From contig WOUZ01000013.1 of the NCBI GenBank assembly GCA_009773165.1, positions 1-64,000 of the forward strand: DNA of 64,000 nucleotides, in the 5' to 3' direction. Shown here piece by piece: positions 8,553 to 16,519 of this stretch. The stretch comes from Bacteroidota bacterium. GTDB taxonomy: Bacteria; Bacteroidota; Bacteroidia; Bacteroidales; F082. Under the pieces are notes generated by a model, which did no database searches, was not told where the DNA came from, and saw nothing but the letters and a program-made list of their open reading frames with translations. Within the stretch, counting starts at the first letter, position 1. Each line of letters starts with the position of its first letter. A program made the position numbers and the translations under genes.

Positions 8553-10322
8553 ATGAATAAGAAACTATTGGTTGTGCTGGCATTTTTTCTGGCCGCTATG
8601 ACCCCCCTTACCTCGAAAGCCTGTACCAATTACCTTGTAACAAAAGGCGCTTCGGTTGATGGCTCAACTATGATAACTTATGCTGCCGACTCACATGTGT
8701 TGTATGGCGAATTGTATCACTGGGGAGCCGGCGAACATCCCGCAGGCACCTTAATGGATGTTTACGAATGGGATACAGGGAAATATCTTGGAAAAATAAG
8801 CCAGGCTCCCCGAACCTACAACGTTGTTGGAAACATGAATGAGTTTCAGGTGTCAATTGGTGAAACCACGTTTGGTGGCCGTCCTGAGTTAGTTGATACA
8901 ACAGGTATCGTAGACTATGGCAGCCTTATCTACCTCACCTTACAGCGTGCAACATCGGCCCGCTATGCCATCAAAATAATGTCGGAACTGGTGAACGAGT
9001 ATGGCTATTACAGCTCAGGAGAGTCGTTTAGTATTGCCGATAAAAATGAAGTATGGATTCTGGAGATGATTGGTAAAGGCACTCAGATGAAAACTGACAA
9101 GAAAACCAAGAAATCTTTTAACGCCAACAAAGGCGCTGTTTGGGTAGCTTTACGCATTCCCGATGGTTATGTGAGCGGTCATGCCAATCAGGCCCGTATC
9201 ATGAATTTCCCTGTCGCCGATGGCAAAAGATCCATTACTTCTGCTGAGATGCAGAAAATTTATGACACCAATGTGGAAGTTGTTTATGCTGCCGATGTAA
9301 TCAGTTTTGCACGCAGTAAAGGATGGTTTGTTGGCGACGACAGCGAGTTCAGTTTCTCCGACACCTATGCACCGGTTGATTTCGGTGGCGCACGCTTCTG
9401 CGACATCCGTGTTTGGACGATGTTCAATAAGGTGACTCCGGGTATGGATAAGTATTGGGACTATGTGAAAGGTAACATCCGCCACGAAGATAAATTTGAA
9501 GATGGCCGTCCAAACCCCAATAAATACGCTACTAACCGCATGCCGTTGTGGGTGAAACCCGAAAAGAAAACCTCGGTTAATGATATGATGATGTATATGC
9601 GCGATTACCTTCAGGGTACCGAGCTCGATATGAGTCAGGATTTTGGTGCCGGCCCTCATCAGATGCCTTACCGCTGGCGTCCGCTCACCTGGAAAGTGGA
9701 TGGTGTGAGTTACGTTAACGAACGTGCCACAGCTACACAGCAAACAGGATTTTCTTTTGTATCCCAGGCCCGCTCATGGCTTCCCGATGCTGTTGGTGGA
9801 ATCATCTGGTGGGGTGTTGATGATGCCAATGCTACCGTGTACATGCCACTTTATTCAAGCATGACCACAAGTCCGGAACATATCGAACGTGGAAACGGTG
9901 CAATGATGGAATGGTCGGAAACCTCACTTTTCTGGATTACCAATATGATTTCCAACCTAAGCTACACCCGTTACAACATGATTCAGCCCGAAGTGACAAA
10001 CGTACGCGACGGCCTCGAAAAAATGTTTATCGAACGCACCTCTTCTGTTGACGATGCTGCCATGAAACTTTACAATCAGGATAAAAGTGCAGCCATTGCC
10101 TTTTTGACCGACTACAGCACCGATCAGGTAACACGTACCTTCAACACCTACAAGGTGTTGTATCAGGAAATGTTTATGAAATATATGGATGGCAATATGA
10201 AAACCCGTAATCCGGGCCATCAAAACCCAATCGTGAAACACCCGGGATACAGCGATCAATTCCTGCGGAAAGTTGCCGAAGAAACAGGTGATAAACTAAA
10301 AATGAGTGGCGAAGGACACTGA
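8553..10322 (+). CDS. C69-family secreted dipeptidase
   Basis: The protein is an Ntn-hydrolase of peptidase family C69 (PepD/dipeptidase A type), which cleaves dipeptides using an N-terminal cysteine exposed by processing. I prefer the ATG at 8553 (MNKKLLVVLAFFLAA) to the one six bases upstream because it opens the signal peptide cleanly. Cleavage would leave C24 (TSKA then CTNYLVTKGAS) as the new N-terminus and nucleophile, as in the family. Internal features typical of it include the DGSTMITYAADSH block and the ARSWLP/GGIIWWGVDDA region. The length of 589 residues is normal for Bacteroidota members. A periplasmic role in peptide nutrition is likely. It is monocistronic, with a terminator at 10349. 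Confidence 0.88.
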   Translation: MNKKLLVVLAFFLAAMTPLTSKACTNYLVTKGASVDGSTMITYAADSHVLYGELYHWGAGEHPAGTLMDVYEWDTGKYLGKISQAPRTYNVVGNMNEFQVSIGETTFGGRPELVDTTGIVDYGSLIYLTLQRATSARYAIKIMSELVNEYGYYSSGESFSIADKNEVWILEMIGKGTQMKTDKKTKKSFNANKGAVWVALRIPDGYVSGHANQARIMNFPVADGKRSITSAEMQKIYDTNVEVVYAADVISFARSKGWFVGDDSEFSFSDTYAPVDFGGARFCDIRVWTMFNKVTPGMDKYWDYVKGNIRHEDKFEDGRPNPNKYATNRMPLWVKPEKKTSVNDMMMYMRDYLQGTELDMSQDFGAGPHQMPYRWRPLTWKVDGVSYVNERATATQQTGFSFVSQARSWLPDAVGGIIWWGVDDANATVYMPLYSSMTTSPEHIERGNGAMMEWSETSLFWITNMISNLSYTRYNMIQPEVTNVRDGLEKMFIERTSSVDDAAMKLYNQDKSAAIAFLTDYSTDQVTRTFNTYKVLYQEMFMKYMDGNMKTRNPGHQNPIVKHPGYSDQFLRKVAEETGDKLKMSGEGH

Positions 10323-10348
10323 TTTGTAACAAAAAACTTTTAAGCAAG

Positions 10349-10384
10349 AAAGGCCGGATGCAATGAAGTATCCGGCCTTTTATA
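10349..10384 (+). terminator. Terminator after the dipeptidase gene
   Basis: An 11-base-pair perfect stem (AAAGGCCGGAT at 10349-10359 with 10370-10380) and a 10-base loop, followed by a short T/A tract. It lies 27 bases after the dipeptidase stop. Confidence 0.75.
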
Positions 10385-10470
10385 TTACTATTAAAAAAGT
10401 CCTGTATTCGCAAACCTTGAACCCTGTTAAACCTTGAACCCTTTTGAACTCCCCAACCTCTCACATACAA
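10385..10470. repeat. Copy of dispersed low-complexity repeat
   Basis: Words such as AACCTTGAACCCTGTTAAACC recur here. They belong to the window-wide family of CCTAAAC/CTTGAAC-rich intergenic sequence described at 13205-13561 and 34140-34456. This is a short, degenerate copy. Confidence 0.45.
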
Positions 10471-10521
10471 ACTCTTCAAAAAAGCAACCACTTTTGTTGT
10501 CGGATGCTGGTTCATTTGGGC

Positions 10522-10529
10522 TACTTTTG
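10522..10529 (+). promoter_or_regulatory. -7 element before DinB-like gene
   Basis: TACTTTTG fits the consensus. A TTG occurs 22 bases upstream, slightly further than usual. The start codon is 26 bases downstream. Confidence 0.5.
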
Positions 10530-10555
10530 TAGCTGCAAAGCAAACGCCATTACCT

Positions 10556-11389
10556 ATGAGAGCTGTTGAGACCCTCCACCTTTTTGAAGATTTGAATCAG
10601 GAGCTGATTTATTTTCTTGCCGATCTGCGCCCTGATGAATGGACGTTGCCAACAGCCTTACCGGGCCGCACTGTGAAAGACCTCGCGGCACATCTGGTGG
10701 ATGGCTCCATTCGCCGTATATCGATGCAACGCGATCACTATTTTGTGGAGCATGGCCGCGACCTGAGTCAACTCAACAGCTTGATTGATTACATTCAGTT
10801 ACTTAATAAGGAGTGGATACTGGCTATGCGCAGGGTAAGTACGCGCGTGCTGGTGGATATGATAAAACGCTATGACAAAGAAGTTTTCGAACTTTTTTCA
10901 CGCCTGAAATCAGATGATGAGGCATTGCATCCTGTTGCCTGGGCGTTTCAGTCAAGCTCGCCCAACTGGTTCGATATCGCCCGTGAATATACCGAGAAAT
11001 GGCATCATCAAATGCAGATGCGTATGGCTACTGGCAGGCCACTGCTGATGAGCGAGCGTTTCCTGCAGCCTGTTTATGAAACTTTTCTGCTGGCATTACC
11101 TGCCCATCTCGATCGTTGCACCCGCCTCGAAGGAAAACATTTGCTCGAACTCGATATCGTGGGTGAAATACGACTTCGCAACCGTTTGCAGTTTATAAAC
11201 GGTAACTGGAGTTTTGTTCCAACCGACGCTACAATACCCCATACCCGCCTTCAATTACCTGCAAGTATTGGTTGGATTCTCTTTACCAATACCGACAGAA
11301 ATGTTGCTAACTATCTCGATAACATAAAGATAGAAGGAGATAAGGATCTGGCTATGCAGGTGCTTAACATGAAAACAGTTTTATCGTAG
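10556..11389 (+). CDS. DinB/maleylpyruvate-isomerase-like protein
   Basis: The 277-residue protein has the DinB four-helix fold in the variant called mycothiol-dependent maleylpyruvate isomerase N-terminal domain. The telling segment is LPGRTVKDLAAHLVDG with H46, matched by EKWHHQ with H150/H151; with a nearby glutamate these would form the usual metal-binding triad. Residues 165-277 form a second, less clear domain. Members act as metal-dependent, thiol-linked transferases, but Bacteroidota lack mycothiol, so the substrate is unknown. The gene is monocistronic and lies between two amidohydrolase-type enzymes without clear functional link. Confidence 0.72.
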   Translation: MRAVETLHLFEDLNQELIYFLADLRPDEWTLPTALPGRTVKDLAAHLVDGSIRRISMQRDHYFVEHGRDLSQLNSLIDYIQLLNKEWILAMRRVSTRVLVDMIKRYDKEVFELFSRLKSDDEALHPVAWAFQSSSPNWFDIAREYTEKWHHQMQMRMATGRPLLMSERFLQPVYETFLLALPAHLDRCTRLEGKHLLELDIVGEIRLRNRLQFINGNWSFVPTDATIPHTRLQLPASIGWILFTNTDRNVANYLDNIKIEGDKDLAMQVLNMKTVLS

Positions 11390-11437
11390 CAAGTTCATCC
11401 TGCTGCAATTACGTATGCGTGTATTGGATTGAAAGCT

Positions 11438-11445
11438 TATTTTTG
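11438..11445 (+). promoter_or_regulatory. -7 element before asnB
   Basis: TATTTTTG fits the consensus. It would give a leader of about 88 bases. I see no convincing -33 box. Confidence 0.4.
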
Positions 11446-11539
11446 CTTTTTCCGAACCTTTTCCTAAATTGTCTTTCATAAGGCAGCGGGATAAAATGGT
11501 TTGTCCGAACAATTGAATAACAATAAAAAATAGAATACT

Positions 11540-13204
11540 ATGTGTGGAATCGTAGGTGTTTTTGACTTGAAATCTGATCCGCAGCAGATCAGACCACAGC
11601 TGCTCGATATGTCAAAGAAGGTGCGTCATCGCGGGCCCGACTGGTCGGGGATATTTTATGGCGAGAAGGCCATTATGGCTCATGAGCGTTTGGCAATCGT
11701 CGATCCGATCTCGGGCGGTCAGCCACTCTACAGCGACGACCGTAACCTTGTTCTGGCTGTAAACGGTGAGATTTATAATCACCTCAGCCTGCGCGAAAAA
11801 CTCACTCAACCATATACCTTCCAGACACAGTCGGACTGTGAGATCATACTTGCGCTCTACCGCGAGAAAGGTGTTGATTTTCTGGAAGACCTCAACGGAA
11901 TTTTTGCCTTCGCACTCTATGATAAAAATGCGAATACCTACCTCATTGGAAGGGATCATATCGGTATCATCCCGTTGTATATGGGTTGGGATACCTTGGG
12001 GAATTTTTATGTAGCCTCAGAGCTGAAAGCCCTCGAAGGGGTATGCCCTAAAATTGAGGAGTTTCCTCCCGGACATTATCTCCATAGCTCCGATGGACAG
12101 CTTCGCAAATGGTACAGCCGCGAATGGACCTCTTTTGAACATGTGAAAGACAACACAAGCGATATCGAAGTGCTGCGAAAAGCCCTCGAAGATGCGGTTC
12201 ACCGTCAGCTGATGTCGGACGTTCCTTACGGCGTGTTGCTCTCCGGAGGACTTGATTCCTCGATCATCTCGGCTGTAGCAAGTCGTTTTGCCGAGAAAAG
12301 GGTGGAGTCGAACGATGAGCAGAAAGCCTGGTGGCCTCGTCTTCATAGCTTTGCTATCGGTCTGGATGGCTCGCCCGACCTTGCCGCTGCCCGCAAAGTG
12401 GCCGATCACCTCGGTACCGTTCATCACGAGGTGAACTTCACCGTTCAGGAAGGCCTCGATGCTTTACGTGATGTGATTTATCATATCGAGACGTATGATG
12501 TAACCACAGTGAGGGCCTCAACACCAATGTATCTGCTGGCCAGAGTGATCAAGTCGATGGGAATCAAAATGGTACTTTCGGGTGAAGGTGCTGATGAGGT
12601 TTTCGGTGGTTACCTATATTTTCATAAAGCTCCCAATGCTTCAGCCTTTCACGAAGAGACAGTTCGTAAGCTGAGCAAGTTGCACCTTTACGATTGCCTC
12701 CGTGCGAATAAGTCGCTGGCCTCGTGGGGTGTTGAAGGACGCGTTCCATTCCTTGACAAGGAGTTTCTGGATGTGGCCATGCGTCTCAACCCACAGGATA
12801 AGATGCCAGGTAAAGGTAAAATCGAGAAGTGGATCTTACGTAAGGCTTTCGAAGATTATTTGCCTGCAAGTGTGGCATGGCGTCAGAAGGAGCAGTTTTC
12901 TGATGGCGTAGGCTACAACTGGATCGACAGTCTTAAAAAGCTTGTCAATGAGCTTGTTACTGATCAGGAAATGGCACAGGCCCGTTTCCGTTTCCCGATA
13001 CACACACCACAGAGCAAGGAGGAATACTATTACCGCAGCATCTACAGTGAACATTTCCCCTCGGATGCAGCAGCGAGTTGTGTGCCATCGGTACCTTCTG
13101 TTGCGTGCAGCACACCCGAAGCGCTTGCATGGGATGCCTCGTTCAGCAAACTCAACGACCCCTCAGGAAGAGCAGTTGCAGGAGTGCACGAACAATCGTA
13201 TTAG
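11540..13204 (+). CDS. asnB: Glutamine-hydrolysing asparagine synthetase
   Basis: AsnB makes asparagine from aspartate, ATP and glutamine. The N-terminal glutaminase domain begins MCGIVGVFDL with the nucleophile C2, followed by RHRGPD (29-34) and NGEIYNH (75-81). The synthetase domain has the pyrophosphate-binding SGGLDSS (235-241) and LSGEGADEVFGGY further on. The length of 554 residues matches E. coli AsnB. The C-terminal tail after YYYRSIYSEHFP is low in conservation, as usual. It stands alone and is followed by a long repetitive intergenic stretch. Confidence 0.95.
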   Translation: MCGIVGVFDLKSDPQQIRPQLLDMSKKVRHRGPDWSGIFYGEKAIMAHERLAIVDPISGGQPLYSDDRNLVLAVNGEIYNHLSLREKLTQPYTFQTQSDCEIILALYREKGVDFLEDLNGIFAFALYDKNANTYLIGRDHIGIIPLYMGWDTLGNFYVASELKALEGVCPKIEEFPPGHYLHSSDGQLRKWYSREWTSFEHVKDNTSDIEVLRKALEDAVHRQLMSDVPYGVLLSGGLDSSIISAVASRFAEKRVESNDEQKAWWPRLHSFAIGLDGSPDLAAARKVADHLGTVHHEVNFTVQEGLDALRDVIYHIETYDVTTVRASTPMYLLARVIKSMGIKMVLSGEGADEVFGGYLYFHKAPNASAFHEETVRKLSKLHLYDCLRANKSLASWGVEGRVPFLDKEFLDVAMRLNPQDKMPGKGKIEKWILRKAFEDYLPASVAWRQKEQFSDGVGYNWIDSLKKLVNELVTDQEMAQARFRFPIHTPQSKEEYYYRSIYSEHFPSDAAASCVPSVPSVACSTPEALAWDASFSKLNDPSGRAVAGVHEQSY

Positions 13205-13561
13205 GGATTTAAATTGAAGGATTCTAAGTTTGGCTTTTAGCTTTTGGCTTGATTATGCTTCGGGGGTTTGGTCTTTAGTATTTGGCAGATAAACATTTGA
13301 AAGTTAATATATTACGTGTCAACCCTAAACTCTAAACCAATCCTCAACAAATAAATAGATCAACGAATCAACTTTTGTCTTTAGTCTTTTGTCTTTAGTC
13401 TTTGGCTTGATTATGCTCCGGGGTTTGGTATTTAGTCTTGTACAGCCGATATATACGTATCAACCCTAAACTCTATACCAGTCCTCAACAAATAAACAAA
13501 TAAACAAATCAACAAATCAACAAATCAACCCCTCAGCCTCCTATGTTTTTTTTACCAATTA
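13205..13561. repeat. Tandemly duplicated intergenic repeat
   Basis: No gene is present. A unit of about 155 bases occurs twice. Each copy has TTGGCTTGATTATGCT (13246 and 13401 areas), then a GTTTGGT/CTTTAGT stretch, then CAACCCTAAACTCTA (13319 and 13460 areas), then runs of AACAAATAAACAAATCAAC. Closely related sequence lies at 34140-34456 and degenerate copies lie in other gaps. The composition is low-complexity and unlike the flanking genes. Confidence 0.75.
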
Positions 13562-13592
13562 TTTGGACTTAATCTAAATAGTCATAGTTTTG
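13562..13592 (+). promoter_or_regulatory. Consensus Bacteroidota promoter
   Basis: TTTG (13562-13565), a 19-base spacer and TAGTTTTG (13585-13592) match the phylum consensus exactly. It serves the small secreted protein that starts 29 bases downstream. Confidence 0.85.
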
Positions 13593-13620
13593 CCGCATAT
13601 CTTTAAATAACAATTTTACT

Positions 13621-13971
13621 ATGAGAACTTTTATTTTAACGCTTATCATCGTTTTGGCTGCTTCAACTTTTACGATGGCTCAGACAACGCTTACCATTAC
13701 CAATAAAACGAGTTCGGATCTGTACGGACTCTATACCAGTGGTACAAAAGGCGATTTATTGCCGGAAGATCTGCTCGAAGTAGGGAGTGAAGCTTATATT
13801 ACCTACCCTGAGGGTTATGACTGTGAGGTCGTTTTACAGATTACTCACGACAATGCAGGGGAAGAGGAAGTGGCTTTTGAATTTGAATTGGATATTTGCG
13901 AGGCTAAGACCCTGGTCATTTACGAAACTTATTACCTCCTCAATGGGGTGAAGTTTAGGTATGATGAGTAA
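13621..13971 (+). CDS. Small secreted protein, function unknown
   Basis: The 116-residue product starts with a signal peptide (RTFILTLIIVLAASTFTMA, cleavage before QTTLTI). The mature part is acidic (many Glu and Asp) and predicted to be beta-rich; TLTITNKTSSDLYGLYTSG is reminiscent of small beta-sandwich proteins. It has two cysteines (DCEV and DICE), which could form a disulfide in the periplasm. There is no recognisable family. The strong consensus promoter and lack of partner genes suggest a well-expressed, independent envelope or secreted protein. Confidence 0.78.
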   Translation: MRTFILTLIIVLAASTFTMAQTTLTITNKTSSDLYGLYTSGTKGDLLPEDLLEVGSEAYITYPEGYDCEVVLQITHDNAGEEEVAFEFELDICEAKTLVIYETYYLLNGVKFRYDE

Positions 13972-14024
13972 CAAGTAAATCAGAAAATGATTTAATTAGC
14001 TGAATGCGTACCCTTCGATGGTAG

Positions 14025-14666
14025 CTAAGCAGTTACATTAGGTACTATTGCCCAGGGTGGGATAATAGTATTGTCCAAAACATTAATGGGTTTCGAAATT
14101 ATGGCAGCGGTGCCGATCAGGACATTATTTCCTATCACAGCACCGCTGCTTATATGTACCCCCGGCATCAAGGTGCAGAAATCGCCTGTGGTAGTGTCGT
14201 GACTGATGCTAAGCGCCGGAAGTAAGAGGTTGGATCTTCCTATGTTGATATTTGTGGTGAGGATACAACCTGCTGCAATGTAAGTGCCTTCTCCAATAAT
14301 GATGTCCTTTATACTATCAAGATGAGCAGCCGGATGAATAATGGTGGGAAAGACTATACCTGCCTGATTCAGTTTTTCATACAATTGTTTCCTGATCTGA
14401 GGGTTTCCAACAGCAATTACAGCCATAGCGGGTGCTTGCTGCATCAGCCATTCCTGATTTCCTGCAACTTCTATGCTATTAACAACTGTTCCTTTTGGCA
14501 GGGGATCATCAATGAATCCTCCCAGACGGTAGTGTTTATTCAGCATCTCTTGAGGCATGATAACCGCAATTTCTCTTCCCAGTCCATCAGGTGCTAATGT
14601 TATTTTTTTGTTTTTCTTATGTTCAACTTCGATAGTAAACCAAATGCAAATAGTGGCTTGTATCAA
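14025..14666 (-). CDS. NeuD-like sugar O-acyltransferase, degenerate N-terminus
   Basis: The 213-residue frame matches the NeuD/PglD family, hexapeptide-repeat (left-handed beta-helix) enzymes that acetylate sugars or amino sugars. Residues about 100-205 show the hexapeptide rungs (IIIGEGTYIAAG, INIGRSNLLLP, GAVIGNNVLIGT) and an internal H in SISHD suited to catalysis. The N-terminal part, which normally begins with a GAGGxGRE dinucleotide-fold motif, here reads ITLAPDGLGRE, so the first glycines are lost. There is also no ATG: the frame opens with TTG, and a run of seven A lies just upstream of ITLAP. It may be divergent or decaying. It lies at the end of the sugar region, 124 bases after the mutarotase. 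Confidence 0.7.
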   Translation of the reverse strand: MIQATICIWFTIEVEHKKNKKITLAPDGLGREIAVIMPQEMLNKHYRLGGFIDDPLPKGTVVNSIEVAGNQEWLMQQAPAMAVIAVGNPQIRKQLYEKLNQAGIVFPTIIHPAAHLDSIKDIIIGEGTYIAAGCILTTNINIGRSNLLLPALSISHDTTTGDFCTLMPGVHISSGAVIGNNVLIGTAAIISKPINVLDNTIIPPWAIVPNVTA

Positions 14667-14790
14667 CGAACCAGAGGTTAAGTGTTCTCCCTAACAGTAA
14701 TTTTCAAATTTTCAAATTGACTTCTCAGAGCCTGATTTTTACACCAGTGGCTCCCTAATCTCCTAAACCTCTCAACCCCTAAACCACTTC

Positions 14791-15111
14791 TCACGCATGA
14801 AAAACCTCCTCAAGATTAACCCACCAGCTTTTACCTTCGGGGTCGGGCGACTCCTGACACGGATCAGTTTCGGCCCACCAGCGCTGGGTTTCAGCATCGG
14901 CAGCCATCTTCTGCATATCGGCCTCAAAATCACTTCCAACATACTCGAAATAAGCAAACAACTGCCTGTCGTTTAACAGAAAGATTGAGTAGTTCCGGAT
15001 GTTACATTCATAAATTTTGTCAATGACAGCAGGCCACGGATTGGCATGAAGCTCGAGATAGTAGGCGCGTTTCTCGGGTCTTAGGAGGATGGTTTGAGCA
15101 TATCGTTTCAT
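14791..15111 (-). CDS. L-rhamnose mutarotase family protein
   Basis: The 106-residue protein is a RhaM-type dimeric alpha/beta-barrel epimerase that interconverts sugar anomers. The family blocks are visible: MKRYAQTILLRPEKRAYYLELHANPWPAV, with the histidine of ELHANPWP, the NIRNYSIFL strand, and RWWAETDPCQ near residue 80. The length matches RhaM (104 residues). The neighbours are a FucP-type permease and a sugar kinase, so the natural substrate may be L-fucose, L-rhamnose or another 6-deoxy sugar. It lies 51 bases after the kinase fusion and is probably co-transcribed with it. Confidence 0.85.
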   Translation of the reverse strand: MKRYAQTILLRPEKRAYYLELHANPWPAVIDKIYECNIRNYSIFLLNDRQLFAYFEYVGSDFEADMQKMAADAETQRWWAETDPCQESPDPEGKSWWVNLEEVFHA

Positions 15112-15162
15112 AAAATCAGGATGTTATGGTTTCAATTGTGAATATCTTTGAGGAATAGGCGA

Positions 15163-16296
15163 CTAATTTCTGATGCGGATCCGAAGCGTATCGGCAACTG
15201 CTGTCTCCGAGAAAAGGACAAGATAACCACCCCCTCCTGCGCCGCTCAGCTTATAACCCAAAACACTTTCGGGCAGACTGCTGATCACTTTTTCAATCAT
15301 AGGGTTAGTCATGTTGGGGAACATCGCGGTCTGTGCCTTGAAAGAGTCAGTCATCGCCTGTCCGAAAGCAGCTGCATCCTTGCGCAGAAGACTCTCCCAA
15401 AGCAAGGTTGCCGCCCGTGCCAGTTCAGCAGCTTTAGGAGTGCTGATATCAACCTGATCGGTCACATTGAAGCCCGATTCCCTGGGCTTTAGCGCCAGCA
15501 GGTATATGCGGTCCTCGAGCCATTGCAGAAGATGTGGATCGCGGATGCTTTCCGTTTTCGATGGCCAATACTTACCTGGCATATAGTGAAGACAGTTAGC
15601 CCCCGGAAAAACGATCCCAATCGCATCTTGCGATCCACTCACATAATCAGAACCAGGAGGATTCTCATAACTAAACAATATTTTGGCATATTTCTCATAA
15701 TCACCATCGGGGATCTGAACCGGCCAAAGCTCTATCGCCTTCTTACGCGTGGAGGTCGACATACCGCTACGGTCATTGAATTCATAGTCGGGTTCGATGG
15801 AAATCGTGATCACCGACCCGGGATGATAAATGCTCACATAAGGTTGGTCGAGCCAGCCACCGGCGAGGTCGATCCGGTAAGGAATCCTTGCTTCTCTGCG
15901 CAATGCCGTCGTGCTGCGTCCCGGAAGCCCCTGCTTTGGAACACGCTTACTGATGATGTATTCAATATTTCGGTCCCTGCAAAAGCTTTCTTTGTCGGGA
16001 GAATGACCATCTTCGTTAACAAACAGCGCATCAGGACCAACGCGTTCAAAATCATCAAGAAAATCAAGGATGCCGGAACCCGTATTGATCCAGGCATGCT
16101 TAACAGCCTTAAGCGATCTGATCATATAAAGCCGTTCATCCTCAGGGTTGATGGTCGCCCGCCCCTTCAACTCAAATACCGTCCGGTCCGAACCAAGACC
16201 CACATACACATCACCATGAAGAGCAGCCTCTTCCAAAAAAGCCACATGCCCCGAATGGAGCATATCAAAACAACCTGAAACAAAGATTTTTTTCAT
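15163..16296 (-). CDS. Nucleotidyltransferase-GHMP sugar kinase fusion
   Basis: This 377-residue protein joins two enzymes. Residues 1-120 are a cytidylyltransferase-like domain with the HxGH motif (HSGH, 14-17, in GCFDMLHSGHVAFL), similar to the second domain of HldE/RfaE. Residues 135-377 are a GHMP kinase, with RIDLAGGWLDQP (141-152) for sugar binding, a divergent ATP loop SGSQDAIG (220-227) and the C-terminal SGAGGGG (351-357). It resembles HddA-type sugar kinases more than Fkp. I infer phosphorylation of a sugar at C1 followed by nucleotide activation. The product is unknown; neighbours suggest a 6-deoxy sugar such as fucose. It has a good promoter (16344-16373) and is followed by the mutarotase. 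Confidence 0.78.
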   Translation of the reverse strand: MKKIFVSGCFDMLHSGHVAFLEEAALHGDVYVGLGSDRTVFELKGRATINPEDERLYMIRSLKAVKHAWINTGSGILDFLDDFERVGPDALFVNEDGHSPDKESFCRDRNIEYIISKRVPKQGLPGRSTTALRREARIPYRIDLAGGWLDQPYVSIYHPGSVITISIEPDYEFNDRSGMSTSTRKKAIELWPVQIPDGDYEKYAKILFSYENPPGSDYVSGSQDAIGIVFPGANCLHYMPGKYWPSKTESIRDPHLLQWLEDRIYLLALKPRESGFNVTDQVDISTPKAAELARAATLLWESLLRKDAAAFGQAMTDSFKAQTAMFPNMTNPMIEKVISSLPESVLGYKLSGAGGGGYLVLFSETAVADTLRIRIRN

Positions 16297-16343
16297 AGAA
16301 GTTTGTTTATCCTTTAATAATCACAGAAATATCCCGTAACCCG

Positions 16344-16373
16344 CAAAGCTACAATGGTGTTAAAGTTATCAAG
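16344..16373 (-). promoter_or_regulatory. Promoter of the kinase fusion operon
   Basis: The minus strand reads TAGCTTTG at 16351-16344, with CTTG 18 bases upstream (16373-16370). It shows that the kinase gene can be expressed separately from the permease gene upstream. The leader is about 45 bases. Confidence 0.65.
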
Positions 16374-16519
16374 AACTCAAAATTTCATTACAAAACGTCA
16401 TCATGCCATTAAAGTGTTTATATTCAATACTTTACGTCTTATCCTCTTAGCGTGATGAAATATTTAGTTTATGGGTAAAGAATTAATTTGTTCCTTTTTT
16501 ATGGTTTCCGATTAATCGG

